Positions 1 to 9,846 of a DNA stretch of 24,677 bases are shown piece by piece. The notes beneath the pieces are model-generated. The model made no database searches, was not told the DNA's origin, and was given only the letters and a program-made list of their open reading frames with translations. Origin of the DNA: Reclinomonas americana ATCC 50394. Its lineage: Eukaryota > Jakobida > Jakobea > Jakobida. The translations under genes were made by a program, and so were the position numbers. The stretch is from NCBI GenBank assembly GCA_048213135.1, contig PS015420.1:32713-57389 (forward strand), written 5' to 3'. Position 1 is the stretch's first letter. The number at the start of each line of letters is the position of its first letter.

Positions 1-74
1 GCGTCACATGAGAGCCGCTTGATTGTGTGTGAGTGTGTGGCGTAACTAACTGTGCGGAATGCGTATGCGCCCAG

Positions 75-997
75 GTCACACAATTCCTGCGCCGTCTGTT
101 CGACTACTACGAGATCGTGTCGGTGTTGTTGCACGACGATCCGTCGCGACCAAATCCCGCCATGCCCGACAACATTAGCGATTTTGCAGGTGAGCTCACT
201 GACCGGTGATGTGATGCGTGAGACCTGCTATCCTCACTTCTTCCGCCTGCGACAGGGAGCCTGCTGCGGAGTTTGGAGGACGCCATCACGCAGCGCGCCA
301 ACGGCTACAAGGACGCGCCGCATCGTGTCATTTTCATCCTCAACAATCTGGAGTTTGTGCTGCGCGAGATCCACATCGACGATCACATCTTCGAGACGGT
401 GCCGCTGACGGTGACCGATGGCCTTGAAGACCGCGTCGAGACACTCAAGAACGAGTTCCTCGAGAAGTCGTTGCGTGCACCACGCTTGTCGTCGTCATAA
501 GCTGTGTCGTTTCAACTCACGACGGCTGGAGCGCAGGTGGAAAAAGGTGGTCGATCACCTGGAGCGCTCCGACAAGCTGCTGGATGTGGCGCCGACGTCA
601 CAGAAGCTGTCGTCGACTGTCGTCAAGGAGCTCAAGAGCAGCTTTGGGGTGCGTTGGTTTCTCCTTGCATGTTTGTTTCTCTTCCTCAAGGAGCGAGCAG
701 GGTTTCGTGGACTCATTCGAGGAGGCCATTGCACTGCAACGCACCATCTCCATCCCACACCCGCCTCTACGCGCCGAGATCCGCGAACGCGCCGTTCGGT
801 GGGTGGCCTCGACCTACCACGAATTCCACGAGTCGTACTCCCGCCTCCCGTTCTCCTCCAACAACCGCGCCAAGTACCTGCGCTACTCACCAGAGGAGGT
901 GGAGGAAACGATGGCCAAGCTGTACGAGTACTTTAGCAGCCGCCCAAGACGAGCACCCGACGCTGCCCCGCGCGATCGACGAACCACATTTGCATAA
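75..997 (+). CDS. EXOC7: Exocyst complex component EXOC7/Exo70, C-terminal part (5' end outside window)
   Basis: This encodes the last 245 residues of an Exo70-type exocyst subunit, which tethers secretory vesicles to PI(4,5)P2-rich plasma membrane. Exons are 75-189, 256-469, 537-648 and 701-997; all three introns (66, 67 and 52 bp) are GT-AG and keep one frame. The stretch ILNNLEFVLREI matches the Exo70 'hNN..Yi' helix, WKKVVDHL the following helix bundle, and KYLRYSPEEVEETM the hallmark near the Exo70 C-terminus (family form KYIKYSPEDLE). After that motif the protein runs about 25 residues longer than usual, ending in a basic tail (SRPRRAPDAAPRDRR). The 470/536 intron was chosen because it joins the phases and gives the expected helix. 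Bases 1-74 look like the preceding intron, with CTAAC branch-point-like sequence at 45-50 and CCCAG at 70-74. It ends 8 nt before ANAPC4. Confidence 0.82.
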
Positions 998-1005
998 AAA
1001 CAATC

Positions 1006-3963
1006 ATGTGTGCCGTGGTCGTCCGCACTCACAGCGCATCGTCGCGCAACGGTTCCGTGGTGGCCACTGAGGTACACACCACTCTCATCTTCTTCTCACA
1101 CACACGCACACAATCACTGATGACTTGGTCGCCAGTGGTGTCCACTGCGCGGTGTGTTGGCCATTGCCTGGTCGGGTGACACATCAACAGCAGGAGCAGG
1201 AGAGAACAGTGGCGCGTGTGTGCAACTTGTGCGCTTGCTGGACGGTCGTGTGCTGCACACAGTCACGCGAGAGCAAGCAGTGCGACCGTGCGCGTTGGCC
1301 TGGGCTCCCAACAGTTTCGCGCGCAAAAAAAGAATGCACACAAGACCTTTGCTGCTTCCTCACTCACTGTGTTTCCAGGCGATCATGTGGCTGTTGTGTG
1401 GAGCGACTCATCATTTGCGTTGTATCGACTGGAGGATGGTCTGTGTGTGCAACTGATCAAGGACGCAGTGCAGGTGAGTGCGATCAGTCTTCGTCAGTCA
1501 ATCGCTCTGTGATTGATCCTCTCTCTCTCTCTCTCTGTCTCCCAAGCCTCCACTGGCGATGAGTCACGGGCAGAGTGCGGTCATGGCATGGCTGTGTGTC
1601 TCACAGCGCAGTGCCGAGGAGACGATCGCCGATCATTTGCGCTTCACCAGCCTCGATCGTCACTTTCGCACGGTCTCGTGGACTGCGGGCAGGTCTTGTG
1701 TCACGCGACCCCCTTGTCTGCTGGCACTTGCGGTGACGCAGCTCTTGCGTGTATGTGTGTGTGTGTGTGTGTTCCTCGTGCGCAGTGTGGTCGGGGAGAG
1801 CGTGTGGAAGCAGGAGACGCTGCGGTCGGTGCCTCTCGACGCACCACTGTCGCTGTCGGTCGTCGCCTCACCTCATGCGCCACTGCTCAACATTCGGTGC
1901 GTCTCGTCGTTGTTGGCCACGCACCGCGCTCCCTCTCGCGGCGTGCACTCACGCTGTGTCAGGCTGCATGGTATCTTGGCTGTTGATCCGCTGAACATGG
2001 CGCCGTGGTTGGGTGTCGACGGCCGTGTGCGTGGTGTGTCACTGGCGAAGGATGCGAGCAGTTTGTTTGTCGCCGGCTCCACCTCTGGAGGCGACCTCTC
2101 CATCATTCGCATACCGCTGAACAAGGTCCGTTTCTGCCAGAGTAGACTCAGCGGCAGTGTGAGCAACTCGCTGACGCGTGTGCGCACAACAGTTGCACCA
2201 GGCAGTTGCCAAGGTCGGTTTCGCAGCGTGGGTCTTTAGGGAACTCGAGCAGCGCATGCTGCATGCCGTGGAGAGTGCTGCGCGTGCCGCATCCGTCTAC
2301 ACCGAGTGGATCTCGGTGCATTTGCAACCGCATCTGGTGGCCCTCGCCCGCTCGCTCGGTGAAGACGGGCAGGCGTCGGATGAGGAGAGCATGCGAAGAG
2401 CGCTGTTGAGTTGTCTGTACACGGATCAAGTGGACGGTGCTCTTCTGCACTTTTTCGGCCGTGCATCCATGGGGCCGGTGCGTAAGTGTGCTTGTCCGAG
2501 TGCCTGTGGATCGCCAATTGACGCGTCTGCAGGGTCTGGTGCGAGCTGAAAAACAACTCGAATCCGCCATTCAGCAAATCGAACGCATGCTGGTGGTGCA
2601 CGTGGGGCCGGCGTTGCAGTCATCGCACGCGCTGCTCAGCGACTGGTCGGCCGCCTTGCGCTCGGAGGAGTACTTTGCGCGCGGAGTCATACGCGCTGAC
2701 GATGCGCACGAGAGCGAGGCGCGCCGGTCACAGCTGGTGCACCTGTGCACCGAGTCGCTGGCGGGCTGCGAACGAGCAGCGTCGCTGACACAGAGTGCGT
2801 TGCTGGTAACGCACAGCATTCATCACCAGCTGCGCAACCTGGTGGTGTGGCTGCGCCGAGGTGTGTCATTTCGTAGGTCTCGCCATTTCGACCGTCGGTG
2901 GCTGAATTGTGTCCTCCTCCTCTCAGTGAATGCCACAAGCACGTCGCAGACGCTGAATGAGCGGTTCCCGCACCACCATGCGCCGGCGATCATGGAGCTG
3001 CTGCGGCACACTGGTTTCGGCACAGACCTCACGCACCCGTTCCAGAGTCTTGTGGGTGAGCAGGCTGCCTGTCTCTGTGGTTCCTGCTGTGCTTGCATTC
3101 ACGTACACTCACTGACCTTGCCGCATCCACCAGACGCCACCAAAGCGCTCTCGCAGGCGTGCGCACACACATGGACGCTGGCGAGCACCAACATCACTTG
3201 CCTGCTCGATACAGTGGTGGAGGACGTACGATTGGTAGGCATAGGTGCCGTGGATCAGAGTCGACTTCACTTTGGCGCCGAAGGCCGCCTGGCGCTCGTG
3301 GTGTCAAGTTGCGTGTGATGTTGTCTCTGTCGGCCGATGCCGTCTGTGCAGCTGCTCACTTTCTGCTCGCCAGAGGGCGTATGGCTGTGCAAACCGGGTG
3401 GCGACGAGGAGGACGACGAACCGGAGGAGGAGGAGGAGGATGAGGAAGGAGACAATGCGGAGGAGATGAGGAGAAAAACGTGGCGCATGGCCTTTGTGCG
3501 CAGCGATGACGAGGATGGCGGCGCAGTGTTTGCCGTCAATGTGCACGACGCCGATCGCGTCAATGTGCTGCGCGGTGTTGCGGGCGATGACGATGCGCAG
3601 CAACAACAACAACGTTATGAGCTGTGGGATGTGAGCGACATCGAGTGGATGTCGACGCCGCGTCGTGGTGCTGTGACGACCGCGTCACTGGAGAGTGGCA
3701 CCGTGAATACGCCGAGCGTGCTGCGACACCGAGCACTGCCAAAGGACAGCGGTGAGCGCAAGGCTTCCACGCCGGCACTCTTGGCCTCCAATGCCTCCCG
3801 CGGTCTGTGTGCAGTCGTGTGGGCCGGCACCGCCAACTGTGACATGATTGACGTGGACGAGGAGCCTGAGGAGGCCGACGGTGATGCAAAAGACGAGGAC
3901 GGTGGCGAGGGTGGTGACAATGACGACGATGGTGACGACGGGGGCGATGAGGATGAGGAATGA
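1006..3963 (+). CDS. ANAPC4: Anaphase-promoting complex subunit 4 (APC4), complete, 11 exons
   Basis: APC4 is a platform subunit of the APC/C ubiquitin ligase, joining APC1/APC5 in the scaffold that drives mitotic exit. Exons: 1006-1071, 1136-1313, 1379-1473, 1547-1692, 1786-1896, 1963-2125, 2193-2477, 2533-2860, 2927-3055, 3134-3312, 3352-3963; they sum to 763 aa (human APC4 is about 808). Residues 1-250 form the APC4 WD40-like region, with the typical early WCPLRGVLAIAW and CALAWAPNS. From about residue 254 comes the long helical ANAPC4 domain (GLVRAEKQLESAIQQIERM, then HLQP and VVWLRR). The C-terminus has the DMIDVDEEPEE stretch equivalent to human MDIDDEWELDES, followed by an acidic tail. 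Oddities: a second acidic insert near residues 578-603, a Q5 run, and a last intron of only 39 nt (3313-3351), which is the least certain junction. The start is the only in-frame ATG before exon 2. Confidence 0.87.
1751..1772. repeat. (GT)n microsatellite in ANAPC4 intron
   Basis: Nearly pure GT dinucleotide run inside the intron 1693-1785, between donor and acceptor. A (CT)n tract at about 1518-1537 forms the polypyrimidine tract of an earlier intron of the same gene. Confidence 0.9.
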
Positions 3964-4180
3964 AATAATGAAGGGTGTGGATGCACCGTATAGTCTGCCA
4001 ACAGATGTTAAAAAAAGAGTACATACAGGATTGTACAGCAAGAGTGTTGTCGATAACGACGGCAACAACAACAACAACACCATAATGATACTGATATCTG
4101 TTGTGCCATCGGAACCTCGCCCACCGGCGTTTCGCACCACACGCGTGACATTTTTTCTCGTCGTCCGCACGGACGACAAC
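3964..4180. other. Convergent intergenic region ANAPC4 / PHAF1
   Basis: These 217 bp lie between the stop codons of two convergent genes, so they hold both 3' UTRs. The stretch is more AT-rich than its neighbours, with an A7 run near 4010 and a CAA-type repeat near 4063-4078. No open frame, RNA gene or inverted repeat is evident. Confidence 0.7.
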
Positions 4181-6016
4181 TCACGAACCCGAGGGTGCGC
4201 CACCAAAGCCGGGCGCGGCGGCCGCCGATCCGAGACTGACGTAGTCGTCGCCCAGGATAAACGATGACAAGCCAGTGATTTCACCGCTGATCACGGACTG
4301 CACGAGGAGCCGCGCACTCGGCTGGTCGTCGTCATCGTCGTCGAAATCATCGTCCTCGTCCTCCAACGGCCACAGAGCCAGCTGCTTGGTTGGATTTTCG
4401 CCACTTGCCGGCGCCGGAGCATCGGCGCCCAGCGATGACTCCTCAAAGATGGTGACACTGGCAATGTAGCCGTTCTTCATCACCTCGAAGATCACGTTGC
4501 GGTAGCCATAAAAGTAAGTGCCGCCAAACGGATTGTTGGTGAGCGTGCTGATGTTCAGCAGCGGTCTGTGGGAGGGAGGGAGAGGGGAGAGGGGAGAGGG
4601 GAGAGGGGGGAGGGGGAGAGGGGGGAGAGAGGGAGAGAGAGAGAGAGAGTCAGCACACATGCGCAGCCACCATCACAACAACACAGCGGCTCGGACGCAC
4701 CGTTCCGCCTTGCCAATGACAGTCTCGATCTCCGACCACTTGGTCTGCGGCGTGGCGGTGACTTCGGGGGAGAGGCGAATACGGAAGTTGCATATTGTGT
4801 ACAGGTTGAAGTCGACGTTGCCGGGCAAGTTCGTGTGCAGCACGAGCTTCTTCAGGTGGTGAGTGCGTCCGTCGAACAGCACATCCAAACCACAGTCGTA
4901 GTAGTTGAAAAAGTAGTCGGCCGAGTCCTTGCCGGAGTCACTGGACGAGTGGATCACGAGATTGTCCTTGGGCCGGGTGAACACCTGCTCCGGCGGACCG
5001 AGATCCGACAGCACATCCTGCACGTGCGTGCCAAACAGCAGGCGCGCGTTGCGCTTGGTCATGGTCACGCCCTTGTCCAGCGCCACCACCATCTCCTCGT
5101 AGTACGTGGAGGTGTAGGGAAGCGGCGGTAGCGTCGGAACAGCAGGATCGTCGCCCCGATATACCTGTTCGAAGGCGGTAAGCGATCCATATAAAGAATC
5201 GCCCGAGACAGAGGGAAACACGAAATAGATGGCCACCTTGATAGAGGCACACACAGGTGTGGTGCCGTCGGGGAACTCCAGCGGAAAGTCCTCTGTTTCG
5301 CGACATAATGACTGGTACTGCGGCGGAATCGGAAACAGGAAGCAAATGCCCTGTGTGCAGAGGAGAACACGTGTCAATCACTGCCGGCGACACATAAGAT
5401 CCCCGAGACACACATGCTTTCACGCACTCTGTAGTTCAGCGTGTAGTTTCCCTCGTCGTCGTAGGTGCCGGGGTACGTCGGCCCAAAGAGATGATTGATG
5501 GCCACAAACGTCGGTGTCTTTCCATGCCCGGAGAAAGGAGTGTGCGCGTACGACAAGGAGGTGGTTGCCGCGTCGCGAATCTCGGCACTGTCATACGCAC
5601 ACACAAGCCAGCGAGTCAGAAGGAACGCTCTGCCTCACATGAGAGGGAACTCGAGAGAGGCTGAACCTCTTCAGTCGTTGAGAGACGCGGTCGAATCGCA
5701 ACACAATGTGTTCCCTGACCAACACGAGAATCCAGTCGCGACTCAGCGGATCCTGCTCGAGGGTAGTGTGAGCGGAAGAGAAGAGAGAGAAAGAAGAGAG
5801 AAAGAAGAGAGAGATAAGAGTCACCTGACTGTCGTACAAAAAGTCGACGTGTCGCACCAGGCGAATGTTCTTCTGGAGCACATCAATGGCCGCCTTGATC
5901 GGCATGCCTGTGAGCATCCAGCAGAGGGAGATGAGTGGAGGGACCAAAAGCAGGTCTCACAAACACGAGATCAATCATCACACAGACACGAAGATGTCAG
6001 ACGCCTAACTCTGAAA

Positions 6017-6050
<34 letters not shown>

Positions 6051-6224
6051 GAGAGAGAACCGCAAAGCGCGCATGTAGTGTGTGTGTGTGTGAAACAGAG
6101 AGAGGAGTGCTCATTCTCTGTGTCTGTGTGCGTGAAAGCGAGTCGCACTTCCTCGCATACACACACACACACCGATCGAGAAGGGCCCAACTGAGACTCC
6201 AGGCACCACCTCCAGTGGGAACAT
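4181..6224 (-). CDS. PHAF1: PHAF1 / UPF0183 (C16orf70, phagophore assembly factor 1), complete, six exons
   Basis: PHAF1 is a conserved eukaryotic protein that in animals binds phosphoinositides on forming autophagosomes with BCAS3. Exons (minus strand): 6224-6173, 5907-5825, 5752-5667, 5587-5428, 5350-4701, 4565-4181; total 471 aa (human about 422). The first exon encodes MFPLEVVPGVSVGPFSIG, matching the family start M-x-x-LEVVPx-S-LG, and GMPIKAAIDVLQK follows as in family GMPLAQAVAILQK. Further landmarks are QRLKSAEIRD, FGPTYPG, LNYRGICFLFPI, FGTHVQDVLSDLG, SADYFFNYYDCGLDVLFD, KKLVLHTNLPGNVDFNLY, and NPFGGTYFYG with IFEVMKNGYIASVTIFE near the end. All five junctions keep phase. A species-specific tail of about 80 residues carries an acidic run (EDEDDDFDDDDDD). 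Intron 1 (265 bp) and intron 5 (135 bp) are expanded by GA/GT repeats, and the intron 1 donor sits inside a (GT)n run. Confidence 0.94.
4568..4649. repeat. (GGGAGA)n / (GA)n tract in PHAF1 intron 5
   Basis: Purine-only plus strand of short GGGAGA-like units passing into pure GA. On the gene's own strand it is the polypyrimidine tract of the last intron. Confidence 0.9.
5774..5820. repeat. GA-rich tract in PHAF1 intron 2
   Basis: Imperfect (GA)n/(GAAA) run on the plus strand lying wholly in the 5753-5824 intron. It reads as a pyrimidine tract on the coding strand. Confidence 0.85.
6018..6092. repeat. (GT)n-(GA)n and second (GT)n tract in PHAF1 intron 1
   Basis: A GT run turns directly into a GA run (6018-6058), followed by another GT run near 6079-6092. 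A (CA)n run at 6159-6172 covers the intron donor. All lie in the 5908-6172 intron. Confidence 0.88.
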
Positions 6225-6275
6225 CTTTCGACAGAGTGTGAGTGTGTGCGCGTCAACTCACGCGCGCGCGGTGGT

Positions 6276-6972
6276 TTAGTTGTTGTTTGTTGTCGTCCCA
6301 CGACACCAACGTTCTCCCAAACTGAACACAGAGAGAGAGAGAGAAAGAGAGAAAGTGCGAGTGAGAGGCAGAGTGAGGCAGCGCCCGTTGTGGTGGAGGG
6401 AAAGACGAACCACACGACTGTCTCTCACCCGCAAACAAGAAAACGGACATGTTTTTTCGCGCCTTTTTTCACACAAACAGGCTGCTGAGTGCGGGAAGCA
6501 GGTGGATTCGACGGGAAACAGTGCTCACTTGGTGTCCAAGGTCGTGAGTTGTAGAGAGAAGCTGGCGGTGCCGAGGCAGGCGGAGGCCAAACCACGCGGC
6601 CACTTGATCATGCATAGTATGAGTAAACAGAAATCGATGTCTGCTTCCCCATGCCGCATGCGTGACTGTTTCCGGGAAGAAGGGCTTTTGCAACTCGACA
6701 CGCAGCAGGGATCGCAGCAGGAGCTCTTCCGCGAGAGGAATTGTGACGTCGCGATCGGCGTCGACGTCGAATCGGATTCGAACACAGGCCGGGCGACATC
6801 GGGGGTTGGAATACGACTTCGCCTGCGTGCTGCACTGGGCATTGAATACGTCAGGCAAGGGTTTGCTGATATTGCAGCACAACGGCAGGGGTGGTCGCAG
6901 CTGAAATGAGACCAATGCATGCTCGCTTGGGCGCCGTTTGTTCGGTCTCACCAGCACGCGTATTTTATTCAT
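6276..6972 (-). CDS. Possible three-exon gene, unknown function
   Basis: Not recognised. A 148-codon open stretch (6972-6529) begins MNKIRVLVRPNKRRP, contains CVRIRFDVDADRD and IPLAEELLLRSLLRVEL, and stops being open soon after a GTGAGC donor. A CACTCAG acceptor at 6485 continues in frame to exon 6484-6429, which ends at a GTGAGA donor. A long pyrimidine tract ending TTCAG leads in matching phase into exon 6321-6276, ending in TAA. The result is 181 aa with no signal peptide, membrane segment or known domain visible. Support is only the open frame plus phase-compatible consensus splice sites. Against it: the ATG would lie 27 bp from the divergent ATG of array gene 1, inside that gene's likely promoter. 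If real, its stop is 51 bp upstream of the PHAF1 start on the same strand. Confidence 0.35.
6330..6355. repeat. (GA)n tract
   Basis: GA run on the plus strand. On the minus strand it is the CT tract directly before a TTCAG acceptor of the possible gene at 6276-6972. Confidence 0.8.
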
Positions 6973-6999
6973 TTTGCGAGAGAGGGTTGCGGGATCCAA
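6912..6999 (+). promoter_or_regulatory. Upstream block of array gene 1
   Basis: CCAATGCATGCTCGC at 6912-6926 resembles CCAATGTGTGCTCGC before gene 4 and its relatives before genes 2 and 3. An AT-rich stretch TATTTTATTCATTTTGC at 6961-6977, 24-40 bp before the ATG, sits where the other copies have a TATA-like or CATAAAA element. Conservation between paralogues is seen; promoter function is inferred. Confidence 0.4.
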
Positions 7000-7219
7000 A
7001 TGCGAGCGCTGTCGCTCTTTGCGACTGTCACCATCGTTCTCGCGTTGAGTGCCGTTGTTGCCGGTGCCGCCGACATCGAGCTTTGTGAGCACTCACCAGG
7101 TGAATATATGCTGCGATATATAGACTCGTGCGCAACAAAGCTGCCATCTCTCCACCCTCTCCGCTTCCTTTCCGCACGCACGAGACAGTGCACTCCAATG
7201 CGCTTCACATTTCAACTGC

Positions 7220-7254
<35 letters not shown>

Positions 7255-7331
7255 TTCTCTGTCTTTCTCTCTCTCATGATCACTCCCTCCATCGTTTGTT
7301 CGAATTTGTGCTTGCGTGTGATTGTGTGCCG

Positions 7332-7385
<54 letters not shown>

Positions 7386-9641
7386 CAGTGAGAGAGAGAG
7401 AGAGTGCGCATGAGAGAGACATGCGATCCTGAATGTGTGTGTTGTATTGCTAGAAACCATCTCCAGTTTGTTCACTTCCGCTTTCGCAGATGACACTCNN
7501 NNNNNNNNNNNNNNNNNNNNNNNNNNNNNNNNNNNNNNNNNNNNNNNNNNNNNNNNNNNNNNNNNNNNNNNNNNNNNNNNNNNNNNNNNNNNNNNNNNNN
7601 NNNNNNNNNNNNNNNNNNNNNNNNNNNNNNNNNNNNNNNNNNNNNNNNNNNNNNNNNNNNNNNNNNNNNNNNNNNNNNNNNNNNNNNNNNNNNNNNNNNN
7701 NNNNNNNNNNNNNNNNNNNNNNNNNNNNNNNNNNNNNNNNNNNNNNNNNNNNNNNNNNNNNNNNNNNNNNNNNNNNNNNNNNNNNNNNNNNNNNNNNNNN
7801 NNNNNNNNNNNNNNNNNNNNNNNNNNNNNNNNNNNNNNNNNNNNNNNNNNNNNNNNNNNNNNNNNNNNNNNNNNNNNNNNNNNNNNNNNNNNNNNNNNNN
7901 NNNNNNNNTCGCTCTGCCGTGCGTCATCGGACCTGTGCGCTTGCGCAGAGTGCTTACAAACGGGTGGATTGGATTCGTCTTCCTCGCCTCTCCACTCGAC
8001 GACGATGCCAGCGGCGAGAATTCCCCTGCACCGCTGGTGGTCAAGACGGTCTCCCATCCCGGAGAGTATGAGGGCCCGCAGCGACTGGAGCAAGAGTGGA
8101 GACACAACGAACGAATACTGCAGTTCTCAAGTGAGGAACGAAAGGGATTTGCCGAGTTCAAGGGCGCGTTCTTTGCCGCCTGCATGCATGCGACAACGCG
8201 ACAAGTTCTTGATCGCGGTATCTGGCGAACGGCCGACTTGAACGTGCGGATGCACAAGCGAGACGGGAAGGAGGAGGAGGAGGGGGAGAAGGAGGAGGAG
8301 GAGGAGTCGACCAGATGTCTGTACTTGGTGTTCAAGAACGAGGTGGCGTTGCCGCTCATGGATGTGGNNNNNNNNNNNNNNNNNNNNNNNNNNNNNNNNN
8401 NNNNNNNNNNNNNNNNNNNNNNNNNNNNNNNNNNNNNNNNNNNNCGTTAGTGCCGAAGCAAATGGAGGAGGTTTGTTGCACCATGAGTTTGTGGGCCTTC
8501 TTGAATGCTTGGTTGATTATTGTCTGGAACGTACAGGCGGCTAAGGCGGGTACGATAGCGGTCAGGGGCGAGGCGTTTGCCATGCACCACATGCTCACGA
8601 GCGAGTGGAAGCACGGTAAGAGTGTGCTCCGGCAGGTGCTCGCACCGTTGGGTGAGTGGGCTCAAGAGACAAAGAGCAAAACGAGAGAGAGCTTGCAACT
8701 TGCGATTATGAGTCCGACAGTGCACTTACCTCCCTGCTCTCCATCTTGCAGCTGCGTTGCACCACCGTGGCTTGCTGCATGGCGATTCGCACGCTTCGAA
8801 CTGTCTCATTCGCATCGCTGACACAACGTCGGGCGGCAACATTCGCTTTGTCATCAAGTTTGTCGACAATGGTGGCGTGCGTATTCCCGACAAGGTGGCC
8901 CTCAGTGTGGGGAGCGCGGATGCAGAAGAGTGCCGGATCAATACTCGCTGCATGAGTTTCAGGGCAGACGTTGCTGACGCCGTGCGTCGGCTGGTAACGA
9001 TGGTTGTGGTGCCGCTGCGTCATTCGTCGCAGATTGCTGCGTGGCAAGACCACCTGGCTTCGGTGGCCTTCTGGGAGCACGACATGAGCTTCTGCGCACG
9101 TCACTTCATCTGGCTGCCATGGAATAGTCCGCCGTCGAGCAGGATGGCTGCATTCCTCCTGCGCCACCCTCTGCTCGACCCGCAGGCAGCGACTCGCGAC
9201 ACCCACGACGATCTCTGTCGCCGTGCGTTCGAGTCGCTGGTGCCATTTGGATCGGCTGCTGATTCTGCGTTCCCTCCACCACTGTTGACGATGCTTGTCG
9301 ACGGCGTCGTCAGCAAGGTTCGAGTGCAACACTATCCGGCCGAGCACAGGTTCGAACTCGGCTGGGCTACAAATGCTCGCGATGATCGCGACGACGGCAG
9401 CGCGCCATGTGAGCAGGCTGAAGCTACCGGCAGTGTTCCATTGACGCACGTGGTGGAGGGTGTGGAAGACGGTGGACAACTGGTGGTGGTGATTCGGGAC
9501 ATGTTCACCGAGGAAGTGCGCAGAGTGGTGCTTGCCGACTCGGCTGCAGACAGCGTGCGCCGGAACGAGGAGAGTTCGGTGCGGAGGCTGTGGAGAGCGT
9601 GGAGGGTAGCAGAGGAGTTTCAGAAGTTCATGAATTCATAA
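7000..9641 (+). CDS. Secreted protein-kinase-like paralogue 1 of 4 (two N gaps)
   Basis: First member of the tandem array. Exons: 7000-7099 (signal peptide, MRALSLFATVTIVLALSAVV, then LCEHS), 7490-8470 (interrupted by N runs 7499-7908 and 8368-8444), 8537-8651 and 8752-9641. Exon 2 starts D-D-T-L before the first gap and resumes with LALPC after it. It carries the glycine loop LTNGWIGFVFLAS, the beta-3 lysine PLVVKT, a helix-C-like RLEQEWRHNERIL, a polyacidic linker (about 8270-8306) and the hinge-like CLYLVFKNE. Exon 4 has the catalytic loop LLHGDSHASN and metal motif FVDNGG, where the other copies have DNVG. It ends EEFQKFMNS. Reading the flanks across both gaps gives a 494-nt exon 2, the same length as in copies 2 and 4. 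Export and kinase fold are inferred from these motifs; substrate is unknown. Confidence 0.85.
7222..7404. repeat. (CT)n and (GT)n-(GA)n microsatellites in intron 1 of array gene 1
   Basis: A CT run (7222-7274, with GTCTTT interruptions) is followed by a long GT run (about 7333-7367) that turns into GA (to 7404). Similar tracts occur in intron 1 of the other three copies. Confidence 0.92.
7499..7908. other. Assembly gap (410 N)
   Basis: Run of N inside exon 2 of array gene 1. Flanking bases ACTC and TCGCTCTG read on as the same D-T-L-A-L codons found in the other copies. Confidence 0.99.
8368..8444. other. Assembly gap (77 N)
   Basis: Second N run in exon 2 of array gene 1, between codons for MDV and LVPKQMEE. 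Paralogues have no extra residues at this point. Confidence 0.99.
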
Positions 9642-9846
9642 TATAGAATTCGATATCTTTGGCGAACAAATATTGATACCGCCGAATTCGAAGAAACTGC
9701 AGTCCAGCAGGGCTCTTCCGAGAGCATTGAGGAGGATCAGACGACATGAACACGATCTCGCATGAGTGTAATGTGTGTTCGCAGCGAGTGACCGTTATTT
9801 AAATTTTGCTCATTGTGTGAGCAAGAAGGGGCGACTGCGGTCGCGG
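9642..9846 (+). promoter_or_regulatory. Spacer and upstream block of array gene 2
   Basis: 205-bp gap between copies 1 and 2. AT-rich sequence after the copy 1 stop is a probable 3' UTR. At 9770-9787 AATGTGTGTTCGCAGCG matches the shared upstream motif of the array, and TTATTTAAATTTTGC at 9795-9809 is TATA-like about 40 bp before the ATG. Functional role inferred from position and conservation. Confidence 0.4.

Noticed and set aside
4568-5131. Plus-strand open frame opposite PHAF1 exon 5, starting in the GGGAGA repeat.
   Set aside because: Low-complexity start and antisense to a confidently identified conserved protein.
7222-7404. Regular repeats that might suggest a CRISPR-like or satellite array.
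   Set aside because: They are simple dinucleotide microsatellites without unique spacers, in a eukaryotic intron.
7212-8105. Several long frames running through N stretches around 7200-8400 and 20100-22100.
   Set aside because: They stay open only because N codons cannot contain stops.
9642-9846. A second transposon in the spacers between array genes, given their repeated blocks.
   Set aside because: The repeated blocks match only as 5' and 3' flanks of the duplicated genes; no inverted repeats or transposase remnants were seen.
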